This document shows, in pieces, positions 1 through 8,079 of a stretch of DNA of 64,000 bases (within the stretch, counting starts at the first letter, position 1; every line of letters begins with the position of its first letter). A program made the translations under genes and the position numbers. Where the stretch lies: NCBI RefSeq assembly GCF_046025915.1, contig NZ_JAQQFR010000007.1:62001-126000 (forward strand), written 5' to 3'. Below the pieces are notes generated by a model. That model was given only the letters and a program-made list of their open reading frames with translations. It was not told the DNA's origin and made no database searches. This DNA comes from Herbaspirillum rhizosphaerae_A. Its GTDB lineage: Bacteria; Pseudomonadota; Gammaproteobacteria; Burkholderiales; Burkholderiaceae_D.

Positions 1-996
1 CATGCTGTCCGGCACGCGCAGAATCAGAGACTCTTCCGATGCTTCGCTGGCAGCGTACAGATAGGAAAAATCACCCAGTAATTCCATCGCTGCGAAGTGT
101 GCCTGCAGCATGGGCTTGTCGGTGACGATGTGTAAATGTTCCGGACGGATGCCCAGCGTGACCTTGTCGCCGACCTTCAGCGTGCCGGCCTCGACAGCGG
201 CCAATTGCTGTCCACCGCCGGGCAAATGAACTTGCACGCCTGCTTCGCTCAGAGAGGCGACCACGCCGTCAATGAAATTCATCTTCGGTGAGCCGATGAA
301 ACCCGCGACGAAACGATTGGCGGGATGGTGATACAACTGCTGCGGCGTCCCCACCTGCTCAATACGTCCCGCCGAGAGCACCACGATCTTGTCGGCCAGC
401 GTCATCGCTTCGATCTGATCGTGCGTAACGTAAATCATGGTGGTCTTCAGATCGTCATGCAGCTTGGAGAACTCCAGACGCATCTTCACGCGCAAGGCGG
501 CATCGAGATTCGACAAGGGTTCGTCGAACAAAAATACACTTGGCTGGCGGGTAATTGCACGCCCGATGGCGACGCGTTGACGCTGGCCGCCGGACAAGGC
601 GCGCGGCTTGCGATCGAGCAGATGATCGATGTGCAGGATCTTGGCGGCGTGCTGCACGGCGCTATCGATCTCACCCTTGGACTTGCCGGCGATCTTGAGG
701 CCGAACGCCATGTTGTCGTACAGCGTCATGTGCGGATACAGGGCATAAGACTGAAACACCATGGCGATGCCGCGCTTGGATGCCGGTACGTCGTTCATGC
801 GGCGCTCACCGATGTTGAGTTCACCGGCGCTGATGTCCTCCAGACCGGCAATCATGCGCAGCAAGGTCGACTTGCCACAGCCGGACGGACCGACAAAAAC
901 GACGAACTCACCATCGTCGATGTCGAGGTTGATATCGCGCATGACTTCAGTGTCGTCGTAGCGCTTGGCGAGGTTACGGATGGTGACGGCTGCCAT
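1..996 (-). CDS. Sugar/polyol ABC transporter ATP-binding protein (C-terminus cut by window edge)
   Basis: This is the MalK/UgpC-type ATPase that would power the two permeases encoded upstream at 1827-3607. The 332 visible residues carry Walker A GPSGCGKST (36-44), the signature LSGGQRQR, Walker B FLFDEPLSNLD and the switch THDQIEAMT. They continue into the regulatory C-terminal domain (LGIRPEHL) before base 1, so the stop codon is outside the window. The start ATG at 996 has an AAGGAGA ribosome site just upstream. It is the fifth gene of a minus-strand operon beginning at 5070. The polyol (mannitol/sorbitol) substrate is inferred from operon content, not from the ATPase itself. Confidence 0.93.
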   Translation of the reverse strand, partial: MAAVTIRNLAKRYDDTEVMRDINLDIDDGEFVVFVGPSGCGKSTLLRMIAGLEDISAGELNIGERRMNDVPASKRGIAMVFQSYALYPHMTLYDNMAFGLKIAGKSKGEIDSAVQHAAKILHIDHLLDRKPRALSGGQRQRVAIGRAITRQPSVFLFDEPLSNLDAALRVKMRLEFSKLHDDLKTTMIYVTHDQIEAMTLADKIVVLSAGRIEQVGTPQQLYHHPANRFVAGFIGSPKMNFIDGVVASLSEAGVQVHLPGGGQQLAAVEAGTLKVGDKVTLGIRPEHLHIVTDKPMLQAHFAAMELLGDFSYLYAASEASEESLILRVPDSM

Positions 997-1119
997 GGAA
1001 GTCTCCTTGTTTCTCTGTGTCTCAATGATCTCGTCGCGATGACTGCCAGTAAATACCAACGATTACGATGGCGACGATGTTTTGTATGAAGGTTGCTGCG
1101 GCTTGTCCAGGCGATTTGT

Positions 1120-1827
1120 TCAGGCGGCGTCTTCTGCCAGCAGTCCAGTAATCAACGCCGGCAACTCACGCATGTCGTCGAACACCAGTTCGGCGCCGGC
1201 CGCGAGCAGCTTCTGATGCATGCCCTCCTTATCGTGCGCCACGCCGGTAAAGCCCAGTACGCGCATGCCGGCACTGCTGGCCGCGCGTACGCCGGTGACA
1301 CTGTCGTCGACGGCGACGCACTGCTGCGGTGCGATCTTGTAGCCTTCGGCAGCTGCGAGATAAACATGCGGCGCCGGCTTGGGACGGCCGACATCATGCG
1401 CGCTATGGATGTGCCCCTCGAACATGCTCAGCAAACCGCAACGGCGCAGACCTCGCACGATGCGATCGCTGCTGCTGTTGCTGGCGACGGCTTTGGGCAA
1501 GTCGATTGCCTTCAAGGCTTCTGCAATGCCGGGCACCAGTTGCACTTCGTCGCCGCAGGCGATACCGACGGCAGTATTGATATCGGCATATTGCACAGCA
1601 TTCAGGCCGAAGCCGAACTCCACATCCAGTTCGTCGAGCAGCAATTCGGTGAACATGCCGAGCCGGGAAGCAATCGCGTGATGCAGCTTGTCGCCGTCTG
1701 CCGGATCTTTCAGCAGCGGCAGCAGGTGCTCATGCAGCACGCGCAAAGCGATGCTTTCACTGTCGAGCAGTACACCGTCGCAGTCGCACACCAGATGCGT
1801 GATTCTTGATGTCATGTGTTCTTTCAT
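1120..1827 (-). CDS. HAD-superfamily phosphatase of the polyol operon
   Basis: A 235-residue haloacid-dehalogenase-type hydrolase, probably acting on a sugar or polyol phosphate in the cytoplasm. The nucleophile motif DCDGVLLDSE begins at D15 (DxD = D15/D17), and the late acidic motif AVDDSVTGVRAA supplies the Mg-binding aspartates. The beta-phosphoglucomutase/phosphatase-like cap lies between. Its start codon overlaps the stop of the upstream permease by one base (TAATG), so translation is probably coupled. HAD genes are known inside sorbitol/mannitol ABC operons of other proteobacteria. The exact substrate is unknown. Confidence 0.85.
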   Translation of the reverse strand: MKEHMTSRITHLVCDCDGVLLDSESIALRVLHEHLLPLLKDPADGDKLHHAIASRLGMFTELLLDELDVEFGFGLNAVQYADINTAVGIACGDEVQLVPGIAEALKAIDLPKAVASNSSSDRIVRGLRRCGLLSMFEGHIHSAHDVGRPKPAPHVYLAAAEGYKIAPQQCVAVDDSVTGVRAASSAGMRVLGFTGVAHDKEGMHQKLLAAGAELVFDDMRELPALITGLLAEDAA

Positions 1828-2642
1828 TACTTCACGGCGCCGAAGGTCAGGCCGCGCACCAGTTGTTTCTGCGCCAGCCAGCCGAGCGCCATGATGGGAG
1901 CGATCGCCAGCAGCGATGCTGCCGACAGCTTGGCCCAGAACAAGCCTTCCGGATTGGAATACGAGGCGATGAAGACCGTCAGTGGTGCGGCATCGACGCT
2001 GGTCAGGTTGAGACTCCAGAAGGCTTCATTCCACGACAGGATGATGAGCAGCAAGGCCGTCGAGGCGAGCCCCGGCATGGCGGTCGGCAGCAATAGATAG
2101 ATCATTTCTTGCCAGGCGTTGGCACCGTCGATGCGTGCAGCTTCGAGGATCTCTTTCGGCACATCGTTGAAGTAAGTGAACGCCATCCACACCGCAATCG
2201 GCAGGTTGATCAACGTGTAGATCAGGGTCAGTCCGGTCACCGAATCAAGCATGCCACTGTTCTTTGCCAACAGATAGATCGGCACCAGCACACCGACAGC
2301 CGGCATCATCTTGGTCGACAGCATCCACAGCAACAATTTTTGCGTGCGCCCGGTCGGGAAGAACGCCATGGAATAGGCCGCCGGCACCGCAATCAGCAAC
2401 GCCAGAAAGGTCGATCCCAGCGACACGATCATGGAATTCTTGACGAAGGACAGATAGTTGCTGCGCTCGAAAACTTCGCGAAAGGTATCAAGCGTCGGCA
2501 TGAAGATCAGGCTCGGCATATAGGCCTGATGCTCCGTCTTGAACGCCGTGACGGCAACCCAGAAAATCGGAAAGAACAGCACGATGGCGCAAGTCCATGC
2601 CAACAGCCCCACCCAAAGCGGGCTCTTTTTTGTATCGTTCAT
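1827..2642 (-). CDS. Polyol/sugar ABC transporter permease (MalG-like)
   Basis: A 271-residue inner-membrane permease. The first membrane segment (about residues 10-32) follows a short cytoplasmic tail, and about six segments are visible. The EAA loop that docks the ATPase reads EAARIDGANAWQ followed by LLLPTAMPG, and its position marks this as the MalG-type partner. It overlaps the preceding permease by four bases (ATGA) and the following HAD gene by one base, a tightly coupled operon arrangement. Confidence 0.92.
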   Translation of the reverse strand: MNDTKKSPLWVGLLAWTCAIVLFFPIFWVAVTAFKTEHQAYMPSLIFMPTLDTFREVFERSNYLSFVKNSMIVSLGSTFLALLIAVPAAYSMAFFPTGRTQKLLLWMLSTKMMPAVGVLVPIYLLAKNSGMLDSVTGLTLIYTLINLPIAVWMAFTYFNDVPKEILEAARIDGANAWQEMIYLLLPTAMPGLASTALLLIILSWNEAFWSLNLTSVDAAPLTVFIASYSNPEGLFWAKLSAASLLAIAPIMALGWLAQKQLVRGLTFGAVK

Positions 2643-3607
2643 TTTTCGTTCGCTCCCTTCAGATTCTTCGCCAGCATGCGCACCAGGAAGAACGACACGA
2701 TGTTCGCCAGCACGACCGCGAAGATGCCGCCGGCCGAGGCGATGCCGATATCGAATTGCTGCAAGCCGATGGAGTACACGAGGTAAGTCAGATTCGTGGT
2801 TTCCGTACCGGGGCCGCCTGCCGTGGTGGTAAAAATTTCAGCAAATACCGACAACAGGAAAATGGTCTCGATCATGATGACCACGGTGATCGCGCGCTTG
2901 AGATGCGGCAACACGATATAGAAAAAGATACGGATCGGCCCGGCGCCATCCAGCTGCGCAGCTTCTTTCTGGTCGCCGTCGAGCGATTGCAAGGCAGTCA
3001 GCAGAATCAGGAAAGCGAACGGTATCCACTGCCACGACACGATGATGATCACCGACAGCATCGGATATTCAGCCAGCCAGTCGATCGGTTCCATGCCGAG
3101 GTGACGCATGACGAAGGCCAGCATGCCGTAGACCGGATGCATGATCATGTTCTTCCAGATCAGCGCGGCGACGGTCGGCATCACAAAGAAGGGGCCGATC
3201 ACCAGCAGGCGTGCGATACCGCGTCCGCGAAACGGCTGATCGAACAACACCGCTAGCAAGGTACCGCCGATGACACTGATGCCCAGCACCGCCCCGATCA
3301 GCAACGCGGTGTTGGCGATGGATGGCCAGAAGGCGGGATCTTCCAGCAAGAACTGGTAGTTCTCCAAACCGACGAAGCCGGTCTGGTCAGGTGCCATCAG
3401 GTTGTAGCGATTGAACGAGAAGTACACCGTCATCGCCAGCGGCACGATCATCCACAGGAACAGCAAGGCCACGGCCGGCGTCTGCAGCAGACGGATCGGC
3501 AGGAAACGCTCGCCGCCCGTGCGCTTTCCGCGACGGGATTTTTGGGTGGATGAAGGTGAAGCGCTGGCTTCAGGAGGCATTGGAGAAGTATTCGATATCG
3601 ACGACAT
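2639..3607 (-). CDS. Polyol/sugar ABC transporter permease (MalF-like)
   Basis: A 322-residue inner-membrane permease with a polar, Ser/Pro/Lys-rich N-terminal extension of about 40 residues before the first membrane segment (LLQTPAVALLFLWMIVPL). The EAA loop EAAQLDGAGPIRIFF-YIVLPHL lies in the last third. It pairs with the permease immediately downstream, which it overlaps by four bases. It is separated from the binding-protein gene upstream by 116 bases that contain a small hairpin. Confidence 0.92.
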   Translation of the reverse strand: MSSISNTSPMPPEASASPSSTQKSRRGKRTGGERFLPIRLLQTPAVALLFLWMIVPLAMTVYFSFNRYNLMAPDQTGFVGLENYQFLLEDPAFWPSIANTALLIGAVLGISVIGGTLLAVLFDQPFRGRGIARLLVIGPFFVMPTVAALIWKNMIMHPVYGMLAFVMRHLGMEPIDWLAEYPMLSVIIIVSWQWIPFAFLILLTALQSLDGDQKEAAQLDGAGPIRIFFYIVLPHLKRAITVVIMIETIFLLSVFAEIFTTTAGGPGTETTNLTYLVYSIGLQQFDIGIASAGGIFAVVLANIVSFFLVRMLAKNLKGANEK

Positions 3608-3686
3608 GGCGGCCTCGATGCAATCAGGTTCGGGCCGGCATCTTGACGATAATCCGGCTGAATTCGGTTAAACGGTTTCATGCGCC

Positions 3687-3705
3687 GCCCGGCATCAAGC
3701 CGGGC
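3687..3705 (-). repeat. REP-like hairpin between binding protein and permease genes
   Basis: GCCCGGC (3687-3693), a five-base loop, then GCCGGGC (3699-3705). No U-tract follows on the minus-strand transcript, so it is not a clear terminator. In ABC operons such as malEFG a hairpin at this place protects the 3' end of the binding-protein mRNA and raises its level over the permeases. I infer the same role here. Confidence 0.5.
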
Positions 3706-3723
3706 AAGCGCAGCAAGTCGGCA

Positions 3724-5070
3724 TTACTTGATGTAGCGACCTTGCTTCATCATGCGCACCGTTTGCGCCTGCGCCGTCTTCAGCGCCGCATCCGCAGTGC
3801 CCTTGCCCGCCAGCGCACCGGCAATAGCTTGCCCGGTAATCGTGCCGATGGATTGGAACTCCGGAATCGTGGCGAACTGGATGCCGGTATAAGGTACCGG
3901 TTTCACCGTCGGATTGTTGGCGTCGGCATTCTGGATTGCATCGAGTACGAAGTCGGAAAACGGCGACGACTTTTTGTAATCAGCCGAAGCGTAGGTCGAT
4001 GTACGTGTACCCGGCGGCACCAATGCCCAGCCGCTGTCCTTGGCGACCAGTTTGATGTAATCCTTGGAGGTGGCCCAGGCCGCAAACTTCTTGGCGGCTT
4101 CTGGCGACTTGGAAGATTTCGGCACTGCCAGCGACCAGATCCACAGCCAATGCGAACCCTTGTCGGTGGTTGCCATCGGCGCCGGTGCAAACGCAGTCTT
4201 GTCCGACACCTTGGAATCCTTGCCGTGATACAGCATGCCGGCAGCGACGGTCGCATCTACCCACATGCCGCATTTGCCGCCCGAGAACAGCACGAGGTTT
4301 TCATTGAAGCCGTTGGAGCTGGCGCCCGGCGGACCGGATTTGCGCATCAGGTCGACGTAGAAATTGACGGCCTGCTTCCATTCCGGCGTATCAAGCTGCG
4401 GCTGCCATTTTTCATCGAACCAGCGGCCACCGTAGGCATTGACCATGGTGCCGACCAGCGCCATGTTTTCACCCCAGCCGGCGCGGCCGCGCAAGCAGAT
4501 GCCATAGACGCCCTTGGCGGGATCATGCAGTTGCGATGCCAGCTTGCCGATTTCTTCCCAGGTCGGCTTCTCAGGCATCTTCAGATTCTTTTGTGCGAAC
4601 AGATCCTTGCGGTAATAAGTCATCGAGCTTTCCGCATAGAACGGCAGCGCATACAGCTTGCCGTCAGTCGTCAGGCCTTCACGCACGGTCTTGATCAGAT
4701 CGGCTTCGTCGTAGTCGGCAGGCAGGCCGATCATCGGCGCCAGCCAGCCTTTCTTGGCCCAGATCGGCGCTTCATACGCACCGATGGTCATCAGGTCGAA
4801 CTGGCCGCTGTTGGTGGCGATATCGGTGGTCAGACGCTGGCGTAGAACGCTCTCTTCCATCGTGACCCAGCGCAGCTTGATGTCGGGATTGGCTTTTTCG
4901 AACTGCGGCGACAGCTTTTGCAGCTCGATCATGTCGGGGTTGTTGATGGATGCGATGTTTAGTGTGACCGGCTCGGCGGATGCCATGCCGGCGATGCCGA
5001 CTGAACCGAGCATTGCGATAGCGGCAGCAATGCCTGTACTAACACGTGCAACAGGGGCGCGAAGTTTCAT
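3724..5070 (-). CDS. Polyol/sugar ABC transporter periplasmic binding protein
   Basis: A family-1 extracellular solute-binding protein of 448 residues, sized as expected for the mannitol/sorbitol-type group. A Sec signal peptide spans about residues 1-32 (hydrophobic core GIAAAIAMLGSVGIAG, likely cleavage after ASA). I chose the ATG at 5070 because it is preceded by GGAGACA and begins the signal peptide. A TTG further upstream (5193) keeps the frame open but would put 41 non-signal residues in front. It is the first gene of the operon, with a sigma-70-like promoter at 5165-5193. Confidence 0.92.
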   Translation of the reverse strand: MKLRAPVARVSTGIAAAIAMLGSVGIAGMASAEPVTLNIASINNPDMIELQKLSPQFEKANPDIKLRWVTMEESVLRQRLTTDIATNSGQFDLMTIGAYEAPIWAKKGWLAPMIGLPADYDEADLIKTVREGLTTDGKLYALPFYAESSMTYYRKDLFAQKNLKMPEKPTWEEIGKLASQLHDPAKGVYGICLRGRAGWGENMALVGTMVNAYGGRWFDEKWQPQLDTPEWKQAVNFYVDLMRKSGPPGASSNGFNENLVLFSGGKCGMWVDATVAAGMLYHGKDSKVSDKTAFAPAPMATTDKGSHWLWIWSLAVPKSSKSPEAAKKFAAWATSKDYIKLVAKDSGWALVPPGTRTSTYASADYKKSSPFSDFVLDAIQNADANNPTVKPVPYTGIQFATIPEFQSIGTITGQAIAGALAGKGTADAALKTAQAQTVRMMKQGRYIK

Positions 5071-5139
5071 GCTTGTCTCCAATTGTGTGCGGGCTGAAGA
5101 ACGTCCGAAAAGGACCGTCTTTGCCTCGATGTAGTTATT

Positions 5140-5222
5140 GAGCAAAAAATCTGTTTGCGAGCAAATAATCAAACATTGGCCATTGAAAGTCAAGCATTTG
5201 CATTTTTCTTGAGCAAATATTC
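5140..5222. promoter_or_regulatory. Three copies of a 12-mer, putative SorC-type operators
   Basis: The 12-mer GAGCAAA(A/T)A(A/T)TC occurs at 5140-5151, 5159-5170 and 5211-5222, all in the same orientation. Start-to-start spacings are 19 and 52 bases. The middle copy covers the -10 of the transporter promoter, the first lies just past its expected start point, and the third overlaps a TTGAGC that could be the -35 of the regulator gene. Position and repetition suggest binding sites for the adjacent regulator. The assignment is inference. Confidence 0.55.
5165..5193 (-). promoter_or_regulatory. Sigma-70-like promoter of the polyol transport operon
   Basis: Read on the minus strand: TTGACT (5193-5188), a 17-base spacer, GATTAT (5170-5165). 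The expected start point is near 5158, giving a leader of about 90 bases to the ATG at 5070. The -10 is embedded in the middle putative operator. Confidence 0.55.
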
Positions 5223-5338
5223 AATTTTGATAATAATGCGATGTCGTCGGCCAACTCCGTACAATGCCGGATCGCCTGAACTGTCAACCATGTCATTGCG
5301 TGGAGGGGACGACAGCAGGTTCATCACAAGGAAAATCG

Positions 5339-6307
5339 ATGTCATCCAGCTCATCCAAACTCGATCTGGCGGCGCGCGCCGCGTGGATGTACTACGTCGC
5401 CGGCAATACGCAGAACGAGATCGCGGAACGTCTCGGCATTTCGCGCCAGATGGCGCAACGCATGGTGGCCTATGCCAGCGCATCGAATCTGGTGAAGGTG
5501 CAGATCACGCATCCGATTTCGTCTTGCCTGGAATTGGCGCAGGGCCTGCAGCAGCGTTACGGCCTGGAAGTGTGCCGCGTGGTGCCGAGCGCCGTTGCTG
5601 ACGAACCCGCCGGGGATGATGCGCAAGGCACGCAGCAAATGCTCGCTGTGGCCGGTGCCGAGCTGATGGAACAATATCTGCGCCAGGAAGCGCCGTTGAT
5701 CGTCAACGTCGGCTCCGGCCGTACGCTGAAAGCCGCCATCGAAAAAATCAGCGAAATGGAGAGACCGCAGCACCAGATCGTCTCCATGATCGGCGCCTTC
5801 GCCTCGGACGGCTCCGCCAATCGCTACGACGTCGCCCTGCTGGCGGCGGAAAAAATGCAAAGCCGCTTCTATCTGCTGCCCGCGCCACGCGTCGCCGAGA
5901 GCGAAGCTGATCGCAAGCAATGGTGCAATCACCGCGCCTATCAGATCGTCACCGGCCTGGCGCAAAAGGCCGACGTCACCTTCCTCGGCATCGGCACTAT
6001 TGCCCTGCAAGGCGCGATGCATGAAGACGGCTTTATCGACGACGACGAAGTGGCGCAATTGCAGCAGCAGGGTGCGGTCGGCGAGTTGATTTGCCACGCC
6101 TTCGATGCAAAAGGAAAAATGCTGATTTCACCACTGGCGGCACGCATCACCACCCCGCCGCTGAGTACGCCACCGAACAAACCGGTGATCGCCATGGCAG
6201 GCGGCCGCAAGAAGGCCGAAGCCGTACGCGGCGCCTTGCGCGGCGGCTGGCTGACCGGTCTGGTGACGGACGAATATTGCGCGCAATTTGCGTTGCATGA
6301 CGATTGA
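5339..6307 (+). CDS. SorC/DeoR-type sugar-binding transcriptional regulator
   Basis: A 322-residue cytoplasmic regulator. The N-terminal helix-turn-helix is around residues 20-45 (NEIAERLGISRQMAQRM). It is followed by the SorC-family sugar-phosphate-binding domain, with the GSGRTLKAAIEKI loop and the LGIGTI segment. The start ATG at 5339 has AAGGA seven bases upstream. An in-frame earlier start at 5264 is possible but has no ribosome site. Divergent transcription from the polyol operon and co-orientation with the sugar kinase make it the likely local regulator, with the phosphorylated sugar as probable effector. Confidence 0.88.
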   Translation: MSSSSSKLDLAARAAWMYYVAGNTQNEIAERLGISRQMAQRMVAYASASNLVKVQITHPISSCLELAQGLQQRYGLEVCRVVPSAVADEPAGDDAQGTQQMLAVAGAELMEQYLRQEAPLIVNVGSGRTLKAAIEKISEMERPQHQIVSMIGAFASDGSANRYDVALLAAEKMQSRFYLLPAPRVAESEADRKQWCNHRAYQIVTGLAQKADVTFLGIGTIALQGAMHEDGFIDDDEVAQLQQQGAVGELICHAFDAKGKMLISPLAARITTPPLSTPPNKPVIAMAGGRKKAEAVRGALRGGWLTGLVTDEYCAQFALHDD

Positions 6308-6368
6308 GTTTTAACGCAGTCACATCAAGAATTTTCAAAATCAGCACATTAGCAACGCGGAGACATCC

Positions 6369-7271
6369 ATGCCCCACCCCATCGAATTCGTCGTCTTCGG
6401 CGAAGCCCTGACCGATTTCATTCGCCAGCCCGGCGGCGAATGGCGCGCCCTGCCCGGCGGCGCCTGCTGGAACGTTGCCCGCGTCGGTGCACGCCTCGGT
6501 GTCGCGACCGGTTATGCCGGCAGTATCAGCAGCGACGTCTTTGGCGAGGAATTGCGTGTGCTCACGCAAGAAGCCGGACTCGACATGCGCTACCTGCAGC
6601 AAGTCGACAAATCGCCGTTGCTGGCGATGGTGACGTCAACTACGCCGCCGAATTATTTCTTCGTCGGTGACGATAGTGCCGACCTGCATTTTGATCCGGC
6701 CAAATTGCCTGCAGGCTGGATGGACGACGCGCGCGTCTTGCACTTCGGCTGCATCAGCCTGACGCGCGAACCGCTGGCGTCGCGTCTGCTGGCGATTGCC
6801 ACCGAAGGGGCTCAGCGCGGCAAACGCATCGCCTTCGATCCCAACTGGCGCAAGCTGATGGATCAACCCGATTATCACGTCTTGATGCGCAAGCTGTTGG
6901 CGCTGTCGCATTACGTGAAGGTGTCGGATGAAGATCTGGAGAAGCTGTTCCCTGGCGATGCGCAGCCGATAGCAACGCTGAAGGCCCTGGCGCCGCAAGC
7001 CGAAATCCTGTTCACACGTGGCGCAAACGGACTGTCGTGGATCAAGGGAGAGAGCGTGATCGATCAGCCGGCTTATCGGGTTGAGGTGATTGATACCGTG
7101 GGTTGTGGCGATGCGTCCATGGGCGGCTGGATTGCCAGCATTTTACGGCAGACGGATGCGCCGGTGATTCAGCATTTGCAGTGTGCTGCCGCGGCGGCTG
7201 CGTTGTCGGCGGCGCGGGCGGGGGCTTATGCGGCGACTTGGGGTGAGGTGCAGGAATTAGTTAATCGCTGA
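6369..7271 (+). CDS. PfkB-family carbohydrate kinase (fructokinase-like)
   Basis: A 300-residue ribokinase-fold kinase. The N-terminal substrate region has GEALTDFIRQ and the GG motif LPGGACWNVARVGARLG. The C-terminal signature DTVGCGDASMGGW begins at D242, with D248 in the position of the catalytic base. In polyol loci a dehydrogenase outside the cell's PTS yields fructose, which such a kinase phosphorylates; the dehydrogenase would lie beyond the left edge. The start ATG follows GGAGA. It is transcribed in the same direction as the regulator, 61 bases after it. Confidence 0.88.
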   Translation: MPHPIEFVVFGEALTDFIRQPGGEWRALPGGACWNVARVGARLGVATGYAGSISSDVFGEELRVLTQEAGLDMRYLQQVDKSPLLAMVTSTTPPNYFFVGDDSADLHFDPAKLPAGWMDDARVLHFGCISLTREPLASRLLAIATEGAQRGKRIAFDPNWRKLMDQPDYHVLMRKLLALSHYVKVSDEDLEKLFPGDAQPIATLKALAPQAEILFTRGANGLSWIKGESVIDQPAYRVEVIDTVGCGDASMGGWIASILRQTDAPVIQHLQCAAAAAALSAARAGAYAATWGEVQELVNR

Positions 7272-7332
7272 GCGCGATGGCTTGTTTTTATTTTATTTTG
7301 TTCCGACCAGCTTTTAGGTAACTGATCTTGTT

Positions 7333-7588
7333 CTTTCTTCGATCAACCTTTGCCGGGGGTAGCCCGGCGGCTACTCACTTTTCTTGTCTCGCCAAGAAAA
7401 GTAAGCCAAAGAAGCGACCGCTAGGTCGTAGCCCCTTCGGGGTCCCCAGCGCCGTCAGGCACAAATCGGGAAGGGAAAACAACTCGCTGTGCTCAGACAT
7501 TTTTCCCTTCTTTTTCCGATTTGCACCTGCCGTCACCGGCTACTCTCAAGCGGACTTCGAGACGGGCTCGCTTCGCATCGCCAGGGTA
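7333..7588 (-). repeat. ~280 bp interspersed repeat, copy A (inverted relative to B)
   Basis: Its reverse complement matches 7762-8040 over nearly its whole length, with identical stretches around GGTCGTAGCCCCTTCGGGG and the central arm. The centre is a long imperfect hairpin: AAATCGGGAAGGGAAAA against TTTTTCCCTTC...CCGATTT, with the loop CAACTCGCTGTGCTCAGACA. A short outer stem is CTTTTCTTG/CAAGAAAAG. The reading frame MSEHSELFSLPD inside it reflects nucleotide conservation, and I do not call a gene. Confidence 0.85.
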
Positions 7589-7626
7589 CTGCGATGTTTT
7601 TTTCTTTGGCCTTATTTGCTTACTCT

Positions 7627-7650
7627 GTCGTTCCAACGAAAGTTGGAACC
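7627..7650. repeat. Short palindrome, divergent member of the CCAGCG family
   Basis: TTCCAAC (7631-7637), GAAA, GTTGGAA (7642-7648), preceded by TCG and followed by CC. It has the same layout as the other short palindromes (TCGT-stem-stem-CC). It lies between facing repeat copies A and B. Confidence 0.6.
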
Positions 7651-7685
7651 AAGAGTCGTGAAGACGGATGAGTAAGCGCAAACGT

Positions 7686-7715
7686 CACTGGATCCCAGCG
7701 TTCGCTGGGACGACG
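7686..7715. repeat. Short CCCAGCG palindrome
   Basis: CCCAGCG (7694-7700), TT, CGCTGGG (7703-7709) within CACTGGATCCCAGCG...GGGACGACG. The same unit is found at 14916-14945, also just ahead of a ~280 bp repeat copy, and relatives occur at 39613-39640 and 39978-40005. Confidence 0.8.
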
Positions 7716-7761
7716 ATATTAAAAGATAGAAATGAAATTTGTGGCGTCCCCTGTACTTGAC

Positions 7762-8040
7762 ACCACGATGCCGAAGGCGAGCCAACCAGGGCGATGCGCA
7801 GCGAGCCCGTCTCGAAGTCCGCTTGAGAGTAGCCGGTGTCAGTGGGTGAAAATCGGATTAAGAAGGGAAAAATGTCTGAGCGCAGCGAGTTGTTTTCCCT
7901 TCCCGATTTTCACCCGCTGGCGCCGGGAACCCCGAAGGGGCTACGACCTAGCGGTCGCCTTCTTTTGCTTACTTTTCTTGGCGAAGCAAGAAAAGTGAGT
8001 AGCCGCCGGGCTACCCCCGGCACGGTCGTCCGAAGAAAGA
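7762..8040 (+). repeat. ~280 bp interspersed repeat, copy B
   Basis: Begins CCACGATGCCGAAGGCGAG and ends CCCCCGGCACGGTCGTCCGAAG. It has the same central hairpin as copies A and C (GAAAATCGG...GAAGGGAAAAA / TTTTCCCTTCCCGATTTTC). An open frame of 88 codons crosses it, but the matching frame in copy C stops after about 21 codons, so the conservation is of DNA or RNA structure rather than protein. The whole interval 7272-8079 holds only repeats. Confidence 0.88.
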
Positions 8041-8079
8041 AAAATCCAAGCTACCAACATAAGCAAAGTCGGAACAAAA

